This document shows, piece after piece, positions 46,651 to 56,581 of a stretch of DNA of 64,000 nucleotides. Positions within the stretch are counted from its first letter, which is position 1. Each line of letters opens with the position of its first letter. Origin of the DNA: Bilabrum cf. latius (Eukaryota; Bigyra: Bicosoecida; Bigyra; Bicosoecida); contig OZ237747.1 of the NCBI GenBank assembly GCA_965178125.1, positions 744,001 through 808,000 of the forward strand, in the 5' to 3' direction. A program made the position numbers and the translations under genes. The notes under the pieces were generated by a model, which saw only the letters and a list, made by a program, of their open reading frames with translations, did no database searches and was not told the origin of the DNA.

Positions 46651-48862
46651 TCATGCAGGATCCACCGCATGAAAGCTCGCGTGTCCGGCCAAGATGGCCT
46701 CTCGGACTACTTCCGGCTTTTGGCGCTCCGCCTTCGAATCTCCAACCTTGTCACAGCACAGTCTCACCGCACACAACAACAAGCGCTTCCCTGCTTGCCT
46801 AGCGCCACGCAAAGCCGCAGCAGCGTGCAAATTCTTTGAGAAAAGTATCCCCACATCAGCACCAGAGTATCCATCGGGCAGGTGCAGCGCTACCTCTGCA
46901 TCACCACCCGGTGTCATCATAGAGCCCACCGGGACCACCAACACGGACCACGTAGAGTGCACCTCACCAGGCATGCCGTCATATGCCATAAAATCGGTAC
47001 CAAACACCGCACCGTCCTGCAGCGTCCATCCCTTGCGCATCAGGGCAAGAGCTCCACACGCTCGGTGCCACACAAGAGAGTCGCTAGCTTGCAATCGGGA
47101 CAAGAGGAAATTGAGGGAAGCTGTGGGCTTTGATGTTCCACCCTTTTGCGCGTCACCCGCTCTGCTATCACTAAATGAGGCTCCAGAGGCCGTTTCACCG
47201 AAAGCTCCCAACAAACCCTGCCCCCCTGCTGCAGGACTCGCGGCGCCGGTGTGCTGTGCAGCCTCTGCCTCTGCTGCAGCCCCGGGTGTTCCAGCGCTCA
47301 TAGCCTGCAACCTCAACGCGGGGTATCCAGGCACCAGCCCAAGTGCAAGTAGAACACACTCCGGAGTTGAAAGATCAACTGTGCATGGGCTGTCCTGCCA
47401 GGCAGCACAGACCTCCGGTTGCATTGCAATAGGAGGGGCGTTTCCTTGACTTCCTGCAGCGGCTTCGTGTGGGCTCTCTTCCAGAATTCCATCTCTAGCG
47501 GAATCTTCTGTAGGCTTTCCGGCAGCTTCCGATTCATCCACCGTTGCAACGAACAGCCTCGATCGAGCCCAAGAAGTCCTGGCCTTCCAACGTGCAACTG
47601 GCTTTGCTTCCGCCACTCTCATGGCCTTTGAGGAACTCAAAGCAGTGCTACGTTCGTCGGAGCCAGCGATTGCAATGGATGGGCCCGTTGCAACGCCTTT
47701 CGTCGTCGTTTTCTTGCAGACTTTCCCTAGTCTGTGTGTGAGTTCAGCAGCTGCATCCCAAGAAGTTTTTGCAGCACCCGCATGGCCTGCTTTGCGGCCG
47801 CTGTGCGCTTCAGAGCTACCTGCAGCCCCATGAGCTTCTCTTGCTTCGCCAACAGAACTTGTTTTTGCCGGAGCATGGGCGGGTAATGCAGCAGACCCCG
47901 ATACCCGCGGAGAGTCCAGTCCCGGCACCTGAGACGCTGATGGATCTATTACACTTACAGCTGAGCTGTTTCGCTCGTGAACCACCTTTTGAATGGTGGA
48001 ATGCAGGCGCTTCTGGTCAATGGTTGCGCTTCCTGGCACCACTGGTACCACAACGACGGCAAAGTTGGATTCGTATGGCTGCTTGCTTCCCCTGTGGCAA
48101 GGTGCCGGGCCTGCCGCTGGCTCTGTTGGGCTGTGCGTAGTTTTAACCACAACGACAGCAACCCTGGATGCAGCCCCTGTGAAGGTCTAGAATGCATGCT
48201 CTATTCTATCCAGGAATCTATTCGTGTCGTGATGCCCTAGTTTAGCGGCAGCTCGTGCCGGCTCAATGCGGATGTCAGTTCGAGGGGGTATTCGGCGAGA
48301 TTTTTGGCGACTTCTGGTGGCAGTATCGATGCCTGACCAGGCATCTGATCCAGCGTTTACCCAGTCAACGTCAGCTACTTCGCTGGATGCTTCTATCGGA
48401 TAAGATTCGTGCACACACGCATCAGCGAAGCCCAGCTTGCCGAGCCTAGCACTGTCAACTACAGCTTGCCATGATAGACATTCAGATTCCTTAGAAGGAG
48501 ATACAAATGGAGCATCAGACGACGCTGAGCCTACAATATCTACCTAACTTGTGCTAAAGTCCATGGTACTCGCAAAGATACCTGCAGAATTGAAGCACTT
48601 CGCAAGTGCAACAGCCGCAGCCCGAGACAGGATCACGTTTACTTGGGCGGAAATTTGAGAGCCAGAGGACACATCACCAATACACTGATGCTAAAGCGCC
48701 TGCGCGGTTCAAGATATGCACCGAAGAGCGACCAAGCGTACCAACAAATGCTCTTGCATTGCCTCCGTCTTCAAATGGCTCGCTTACGTGCGCAACATCT
48801 CCGCACTTTCCAACGAGCTGGGGGCGCACAACACCCTTAACTTCTTGAAATGCGACTTCCAT
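46651..48862 (-). CDS. tRNA-splicing endonuclease catalytic subunit (Sen2/Sen34 type)
   Basis: Two exons, 48788-48862 (ATG first) and 46651-48699, 707 residues, stop TGA. The 88-nt intron is GT-AG (GTAAGC...GCAG) in phase 0, and the second exon meets a TAG (48691) two codons in, read as Gln; another TAG is at 48187. The last ~240 residues carry the endonuclease fold: CVLLALGLVPGYP, then KGWTLQDGAVFGTDFMAY (catalytic Tyr about residue 597), PGEVHSTWSVLV (catalytic His) and RQAGKRLLLCAV (catalytic Lys). This Tyr-His-Lys triad cuts pre-tRNA at intron borders. Sen2 is favoured by spacing but Sen34 cannot be excluded. The first ~450 residues are Ala/Ser-rich and unrecognised, much longer than in Sen34. 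It is divergent from Prp5, 181 bp between start codons. Confidence 0.8.
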
Positions 48863-49043
48863 GCTACATTTGCTGACTATTGTGCTGTAGAATTCGCTCA
48901 AGCCCTCCCACTGGCAGCGGTTGCAACCTCTCTGGCAGTCAGTTCGTATTTCTGTTTTCATATTGCGAAATTGCAGTATCTTTATCATCAAGATTGTTAT
49001 GTAGGCTGGAAATAAGCGACCACGAGGCGAAATAGGCGCAGCG
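48863..49043. promoter_or_regulatory. Likely bidirectional promoter between tRNA endonuclease and Prp5 genes
   Basis: 181 bp separate two head-to-head start codons, both of RNA-processing genes. The stretch is AT-richer than its flanks (48840-49015). No defined element could be assigned, so the promoter role rests on geometry alone. Confidence 0.5.
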
Positions 49044-52000
49044 ATGGGCGACGGCGACGATGCAAGTAAATCGAAAGAAGGACCTAGCAAACTTGCTCGA
49101 TTTCGGGCTTGGCGCAAACAGCAGTCTGCTGAGGACGCAAAAAATGTCTCCTCCAACCCCAAACCGGGATAGGCTGCTGAATCTAGCCGGGGCGCTGCCG
49201 CTTCAAAGCTCAGTCGACTGAAGAAACTGGCTGAATGGCGCAAGAAGAAGCATGGCTCAGGAGTTGCGACAGGATCACAGAAGGAAGCAGCCACCATTCA
49301 GGAAGCCCCACCACCCAAGAAACGCAGAATTTTAAAGTTCAAAGGCTTCAAGTCCAGGCAGCCCCGGCTCGCGCGCAAGGGATTGGGTCTGGCTGAGCCA
49401 AAGCAGGATCAGGCGACCAAGAAGCTCTCGCCAAATCTATCGTCCTTGAGTGGGCTTGCATTGGCGTCAACTGGTTAGGTTGATAGCCCAAAACAGGCCG
49501 CAAGTCCTGCCCCGGCCGACCTGGATTCCTATCTGGCCTCGATCGGCGTTCCAGCGGCAGGCAGCGGCAGCCAGCCGATGGAGGAGGAGTAGGACAGCGG
49601 CACACTTGCCGATAGAGGAGGCACGATCAGCGCTTCGATCGAGTCCGATTAGACTAATCGACACGGACAGCAGATAGCAGCAGCATCCGGCCAGGCAATT
49701 TCAGCTGAGGACCTTGCAAATCAGCTGGACGATGGCGCCGAGGACCAGGCAGCAGGTGGAACACTAGGTGGTGAGAGTGGCCTTGCAGGCTCCGAGAGTT
49801 AGCAGCAAGAAACCGAGGAGGAGGATGCATACCACAGTGCATTCCTCAAGCTGGCTGCAGCCCCTGCTGCTCCCAGCCTGCCACCTGGCCCCACCCCTGT
49901 GACAGCTTTGGCGGGCTCCTCTTCGTCGTCATCCTCGTCTGCGTCTGCCTCAGCAGCATCGACTGCACCATCCTCATCCTCAAGCAGCAGCAGCAGCAGC
50001 AGCAGTGCACCAGCAGGTCAGCCTGAGGGCAAGCCAGGCCTTCCATTGGGCCACCAGGCGAGCTCTGGTCTCTCCGCTGAAGCCTCCTCTTCCTCCGGTG
50101 CCGGGGGCATGCAGACTGGTGAGGACCTCCTGGATTCACTCTTCGTCGGGAACGAATGGACGGGGGCAACAGCTGCTTCGGGTGCCTCCTCGGGCACAGC
50201 CGTCCTGAAGGCGTTCCAGGACAAGCAGGCCAGAAGACTTCACATTGTGGCCGGGGGGGCCGCGAGTACGACGCCTGTTCACAAGAATCTCTACAAGCCG
50301 GCCACCACCATCGCGCGCAAGGCGCAACACATCGTGCAGAACGAGAGGGCCGAAATGGGGCTTCGAGTTCGCGGGCGGGACGTGCCGGCCCCCATCGACA
50401 GCTGGCACCAGTGCGGTGTCAGCAGCGCATTACTCAGGGCCCTTCAGTCCTCTGGATACGAGCAGCCCTTTGCGATTCAGAGGCAGGCAGTGCCATGCAT
50501 CATGGCGGGGAGAGACGTGATCGGCGTTGCCAAGACTGGGAGCGGCAAGACCCTTGCTTTCGTTGTCCCTGCACTTAGGCACGCCCTCGCCCAGCCAAAG
50601 CTGCAGATCGGCGACGGCCCCTTGGTCGTCATCCTGGCACCCATGCGAGAGCTAGCTATGCAGCTGTTCGAGGAGACGAGAAAGCTGGGCTTGGCAGCTG
50701 GATTGCACGTCGTACCCGTGTATGGCGGGGCTCCCATTGCGGAGTAGATCGCTGGCTGCAAGTCGCAGCCTCACGTGGTGGTGGGCACGCCTGGTCGCAT
50801 GATTGACCTCATGGCGCTGAACGGGGGCAAGGTGTTGCGATTGAATCGAGCGTCCATGCTGGTGCTAGACGAGGCGGACAGGATGTTCGACATGGGGTTT
50901 GGCCCGCAGGTAGAGCAGATCGTGGGACTCATGCGTCCCGACAAATAGGCCGTTCTCTTCTCCGCCACGTTTCCCGAGCACATCGTGAAGCTGGCGAGAG
51001 AGATGCTGGTGGACCCGGTGGAGGTTGTGGTGGGCGGGGGCAAGTCCGTGGCGTCCGATGCCGTCAGACAGAAGGTTGAGGTGCGCAGCCCCAAGACCAA
51101 ATTCGCTCGGCTGCTGCAGCTGCTCGGCGATTTCGTGTCCAAGGGACAAGTGCTCGTATTCGTGGACACCAAGGAGGCCTGCGACGACATTTTCACGTCG
51201 CTCATGGGCGCAGGGTACGAGCCCCTCACGCTGCACGGCGGTAAGGACCAGCAGGACAGAGATGAGACCTTAGACGAGTTCAGGAAGGGCGAGTGTGAGC
51301 TGCTGGTGGCGACGAGTGTGGCGGGCCGAGGGCTTGACGTGCCGGGGATCTGTCTGGTTGTCAACTACGACTGCCCGACGCATCTAGAGGACTACGTGCA
51401 CCGCGTTGGACGGACGGGCCGCGCCGGTCGCAAGGGCGATGCCGTGACCTTCGTGCAGCCGGACCAGGCCGAGCTGGCGCCTGACCTCGTGAGAGCCCTC
51501 ACGGATGCAAACCAGATCGTCCCAGACGCACTGCAGGCACTGGCCGACGACCACAAGGACAAGGTGAAGCGCGGAGAGGCCAAGAAGAGACGAAGCGGAT
51601 TCTCGAACCGAGGAACGAAGGTGGATGGCACGGAACTTACTGAGGCGGGCATCGGGCAGCAGATCGAGAAGCTGAGGATGCAGTCGCAGCAGGGGCAGCT
51701 GGACGAGGACACGTTCCTTCGGCTGGAGGCAGAGCTTGAGGCTAGGCTCGCAGAGGTTCGTGATGGCAAGAGCAAGAAGCAGCAGGAGAAAGAAGCGGCC
51801 AAGGCAAAGGCCGCTGCGGCTGCTGCCGCCGGCCCGTTGCCCACCGCGAGCGAGCTGGCAATGCTGCGGGCGAAGGCAACCGCAGCACAGTCAGCCATTG
51901 CTCAGGGTCGCGGCAGCACAGAGGGAGCCAGGGAGGCGATCGCGAAGTATGCAGCCGCGGAGGAGGCCCTGGCCCTTGCCAGTGTGGATGAGGGTGCCAT

Positions 52001-52433
52001 GGCGGACGCGAGGGCCAGGGCCTAGGAGGCCATGGCAGCTGTGGGTGCCGGGGGGACAAAGGCCAAGTTCTCGCAGGAGCTCGGAATCAACGAGTATCCC
52101 AAAGCGGCCAGAGCCAAGGCCTTGCGATAGGAGACGATCCAGAACATTGCGGAGTGGTTCGGGTGCGGGGTGATCAACACAGGCATATACGTGCCTCTAG
52201 GAAGGAAACCTCCTACCGGAGAGCGGCCGCTCACTCTAGTGATCGAGGGAGAGAGCGAGATCAACGTCCGCAGGGCTCGAGCGGAGCTTAGGCGACTGCT
52301 TGATGAGGCGACCGAGGCTGTGGACGCAGAGAGGTTTTCTCTCGAGTCGGCGCTTGCGGGTGGGAACGGCATGGCAGGGAGCGGCTCTGCTGGTGGCGCC
52401 TTGGCTGAGCTTGGGCAAGGGTACGGCACGTGA
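49044..52433 (+). CDS. PRP5: DEAD-box RNA helicase Prp5/DDX46 of the spliceosome
   Basis: 1,129 residues, no introns, ATG at 49044, TGA at 52431-52433. Nine in-frame TAG codons (49170, 49476, 49590, 49650, 49800, 50745, 50946, 52023, 52128) are read as Gln. After an acidic/basic and Ser-rich N-terminus come, in order, a Q-motif region (FAIQRQ), AKTGSGKT (~498), PMREL, PIAE-Q-I at TAG 50745, TPGR, DEAD (~609), [14 protein letters not shown] at TAG 50946, [10 protein letters not shown] and [10 protein letters not shown] (~787). The C-terminal ~110 residues ([15 protein letters not shown], then [18 protein letters not shown]) match the KH-like tail specific to Prp5/DDX46. Prp5 couples ATP hydrolysis to U2 snRNP binding at the intron branch site, consistent with the introns seen here. 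Confidence 0.95.
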
Positions 52434-52608
52434 TACTTGAGCATTGAGATATGGTGACAAGATGGAATTGATGAATTTTGTGCAGTAGCATTAAAAAAGC
52501 AAGATTCTAGCTGTCAGTTTGCGATCAAAATGAGCTATCTCGAACCTTGCGACCCACAGTTGCACGGCCCTGTGAACACCAGCCGAGAATCTCGGATCAT
52601 AGTCAAAA

Positions 52609-55600
52609 TCAATCCATGTCATCATTATCATCGAACTCGTCCTCAGACTCACCCTTCCCTGCCCCGGCCTCGAGGCTTGTGCCACCTGAAGCAGCGCCTG
52701 CCGAGCGCACCACAGGTTGCAAGTACTCCTGCTGCTGAGCCCTCGTCACACTGGATACCACCACCAACCTACTCTCCTCCTCGCGGATCAACGTCAGCTT
52801 CACCTGCCGCAAGGCGTCGTGTAGCCCAGCCTCAGCCCCCCGCTGCGCTGCCGTGGCCGGTGGCAATGGAGCGGCCTGCTGCAACTCATCGCACTTCACA
52901 CGCCCCATCTGCACCTGGCATGCTGGCAGCACTCCATCAGCCTTGGCCTGAGCAACACCCCTGATCTTCCGCAGCAGCTCGTTGAATACCTCCTCGCTCC
53001 CGTCTGCCAGACAGACCTCTCGCATGGCCCGCAGGCACTGCACTGCCCTCGCGTGCTGCGCTGGGTCGCGGGCCAGGTACGCCACCACGCCCACCATACC
53101 GCACAGCGCGGCGCCGAGGTGGTCCTTGTCCTTCCTTGCGACCATCTTGCGCATGTCTCCGATCGGATCAACTGGCCCCACCCGATCCACCAGTGGGTGG
53201 TCAGCACTAGCGCCTCTCCCCTTAATCCTCGCGCCTGCCAGCACGGCCTGCTGCTGCTCGCTCACAGCACCTCCGAGGCCCACCAGCTCGAACACAGCAT
53301 CGCCTGCAGCGTCCACACGGGCTCTCTTCTCGGCGCTGGGACCCGCACCTGCAGCGGCTGGTTCTCCGGCTGTTCCCTTGCCGGCGCCGCCGTCGGCACC
53401 TGCAGCGGCTGCCAGCCCTGCCATTTCCGCCCTCCTCTTCTTGCCAAGCAGGCCAGCCGCTCCCCCCGCAGCAGCGCCCGCACCGACACTCGCGGCAGTA
53501 GCCGCGGCTGCCCTGGATGCGCCCAACCCTGTGCCCGCATCGCGTCTCTCAAGCGGGAAAACTCTGACAAACTGCTGGAGCGCCGCTTGCTGCCGCCTTA
53601 CGATCGCCCTGGGCATCTCTAGCTGCTCTCGGACGCTCGAGTGAAGCTCTCGGAGAGGCGCATGGGGGTTCATGAGGCGATCCAAAACAGTTTTATTGAC
53701 CCTATTATTTACTGGGTTGAGCTACAGCTCGGGGAGCAGGGCTTCCTCGGTGGCACCGCCGGCACCACTTCTGGCCGCACGTTGCTCTCCTTCTTGCCCC
53801 ACCTCCCCAACGGGCACGTTCATCAGGTCCATCGAGTCCACCAGTGCAAGGGCAGCCTCCTCCTGCTCAGTAGTGGGAAAAGCGTCGGGCTACGTGTCAA
53901 AAGGGTGAAACCTGTAGTCCCTGAAGTCCTCCTCGCAGGGCAGCTGGTTGAAGAAGAGGCAGTCGTACGGCGGGTCATCTGCGAAGGCCGTCCGCGTCTC
54001 GGCCCTGCCCGTGGATTCGGCCGAGGCGGCGGCGGAGGCGGGGCACAGGTGCGGGGTCAGGCAGCCCAGCCTTGGGGTCGCGCCCTTTACCTTGATGAAG
54101 CGCACGAGGGCCACGGCGTCCTGCTCGTGCAGAGCCCTTGACAGAGAAGAGAGGGCTCTGCAGGAGGCCGTGCTCTCTGGGTCAGGCACGATGGCGTCCA
54201 CTGTGCCCATGAAGTGGTGCCGAGGAACGTTCGCTCGGGGAATAAACCTGATGACCCGGAGGCTCTTGAAGCCCTTGATGGTCATTTCCTCGCACTGGCA
54301 CTCCTACATCTGCACCACGTCCGTCCCGAACTGGAATGCGGAAATCTTGTCCTTCCTATCCACCGGCTCGTGGGTGTCGGCAGTCACTTTCTTGCACTTG
54401 CGCTTGACTTCAACCAAGTGAACCCATGCAGCAGTATCAATTGCGCGCCCACTTCTATCTTCATTCAAGTCCTCGTCCCCGCCCTCGGTGGCGTCATGGT
54501 TCATGTCATCTTCATCTTCATCTTCATTGGCGGCTGTCCGATTCCCGTCCCAGTCGTAGCCAGCACAAGGCAAAACACACTTCACGGAGGGCCGGGTCTA
54601 CCCCTAGGTGAAGGCGAATGCCATCACCTTGATCTTGATGTCCCCAGCAATGTCCAGATCGCCAGCAAAGGTCCTCGCCACTTTTTTGGTCCTGCCTTGT
54701 ACCCTGGAAACCACCTCGATGGCGCGGCTGGCAGGCAGCACGTGACCCCCTACGAGCCTGGCGAAGGTGGCGATGGCCGCTTCATTGCGTCGCTTTGAGT
54801 CGAGCATCGCGGGGTCTAGCCTCATCGACTGCGGGTGTACGGCAGCTGCAGCACAGGATGACGACGACGATGCAGAAAATGGCGAACATGAGGAACTGCT
54901 AGCGCTGCTGCTGCTGCTAGCCATACCAGCCGCTGGAGCGCCCCGTTCGGCAGCGCCTGCGCCCACGCAGGCGTCCGCGCCTCCGAAGTCCACTCCAATC
55001 ACGTCAAGCGCAATTTTGTCTCTCCTCATAGTGCGAACCAAAGCGTCCATCACCATAGTGTGCGGATCGATTCTATCGTCGCTATTTCCACCATCGGATC
55101 CACTACTTGAGTCAGAATCTGAGTCACTGTCTAGCTCCATGTGCTGGCTAGCGGCACCTCCCGCGGCTTGGCTTCCGTCTGTTTGGCCACAGCCTTCCGC
55201 GGCTGCTCCTCCAGCATCGGGCACTGGTGGCGCGAGGGTTTCCCCAACAGCGTCTGTAATCATCATGATTCGAATGTGGTGCTTATTCGGCTTCTTGTTT
55301 GGTGGCTGGCGGATTGCCCTGGCGATACCATAGCATACGACGAGAGCGTCTTGGAAATTCCCGTGCTGAGTCTGTTGCTAGTGCTTACGGAGGGCGGCCA
55401 GGGCATGCAGGTGCCGAACGCCAGGTTTCTACCTTTCTGGTTGCAGCACTTTTACGTGTTGATACTGATCGACTATGCCATTGGCTGCAAACTCATCCGC
55501 AATTGCATTGTGAGTATCTGCGCTTTAGGGCGAGTCGGATTTGATAAATAGGTACAACCGTCAAATCTCGAGAGCTCAATGTAAGCGAATATGCTATTCG

Positions 55601-55805
55601 TAGATTATTAGCAAGACTAGAAGGGTTAACCGACGGTTCTCTCACCGTCAGTTCCGAAAGTGACGATGGTGATCGTGTCTTCCTTGTATTCGCTTGATAT
55701 CTTCTACATGATTAGCATTTCCACACCTTCGAGGACTTGCTGTAATTTCCTGCCATACATTGACCGTCCAACGTCTATGGCAAGGATGAATGCCTCAGCT
55801 GCCAT
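52609..55805 (-). CDS. KU80: Ku80 (XRCC5), DNA double-strand break repair
   Basis: Two exons, 55646-55805 and 52609-55517, 1,022 residues, stop TGA. The 128-nt GT-AG intron joins VTFGTD to DTHNAIADEF in phase 1. TAG (Gln) at 55704, 55429, 55378, 54604, 54598, 54304, 53890 and 53722. Exon 1 starts MAAEAFILAIDVGRSM, the von Willebrand A fold entry of Ku80; HGNFQDALVV and IRIMMITDAVGE follow. The beta-barrel core has ALHEQDAVALVRFIKVKGATP and the YDCLFFNQLPCEEDFRDY segment. The C-terminal helical domain is DPIGDMRKMVARKDKD onwards, with an acidic final tail. The partner would be Ku70, forming the end-binding ring of non-homologous end joining. Length exceeds the usual ~730 because of Ser/Asp- and Ala/Gly-rich insertions. 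It converges on Prp5 with 175 bp between stops. Confidence 0.93.
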
Positions 55806-56581
55806 GATTCTGCACTGAAACTCGCTCCACAGGTAATTGCTCGCTTTATGTGTCTCCTCAAATTCAACAGGATGAAGACTTTCAAGGGGCAGCCTAGCTT
55901 AATGAGTATTATCAATGTTATCAACAGTATAAAGTAATGGGTTTGGTCGCTTCGCACCGTCGCTAATTTGTAAATATAGTCTAGTTCTTGCTTGGCTTGA
56001 AAGGAACCTTCACGAACCTGATCGGAACATCCGGGTTGGCCAGTGGCCGACAACCTACACCACTGGCAATGCCCAATAATTGTCCAACCGTCCACCCTAC
56101 GGCCACTTGTCACATACTTTTTCTGCCCGTCCGTACTGAATACGATCTTTATATTTAACCAAATCCGTAACTCTGACACGGACATCGAAGCCATCTCGAG
56201 CGGCGCAGCTGTGAGCTCGGCTCTCGCCCCCGGCTTCACGAATCTGCACAGTTGCGTGCATCTTGGGCCAGGGTTCGCGGTAGGACAAAAATTCAGGGGT
56301 GTAGGTCGTCGGCCAAACCGGTGAGGTCACGAAAAGGTACTTCTTGGTAGTGGCCGACGATGGAGTCTCTGCGTGGCAGCTACGACTGAAGGTCAGGGCA
56401 GCTGGGCACACGCGGTGGATCAGCAATCGAGTTGAGCCCAATCTCAGTCACCTCCCGTTTTGCATGTCGATGATCGACCAATTGCGTGGGATGTTACCGT
56501 AAGTTCGACTAGTGATATACCGAAACACACATCTGGGAACAACAAAGACAGGGGGGCAGCACTCCTGCGAGCAAGTCACAG
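55806..56581 (-). other. Intergenic region between EFHC and Ku80 genes
   Basis: 776 bp between the EFHC stop codon and the Ku80 start codon, both on the minus strand. AT-rich parts near Ku80 (55810-55990) are probably its promoter or 5' UTR. A reverse-strand open stretch inside is listed separately. Confidence 0.45.
56010..56441 (-). CDS. Possible uncharacterised gene or exon
   Basis: An open reverse frame ending in TGA at 56010-56012, crossing TAG at 56097 and 56055 (read as Gln). It encodes ~140 plausible residues (for example KKYLFVTSPVWPTTYTPEF and DLVKYKDRIQYGRAEKVCDK) but has no clear start and no known motif. A different downstream frame encodes a hydrophobic segment near 55850-55935, so a spliced membrane protein is conceivable. 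Evidence is weak. Confidence 0.3.
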
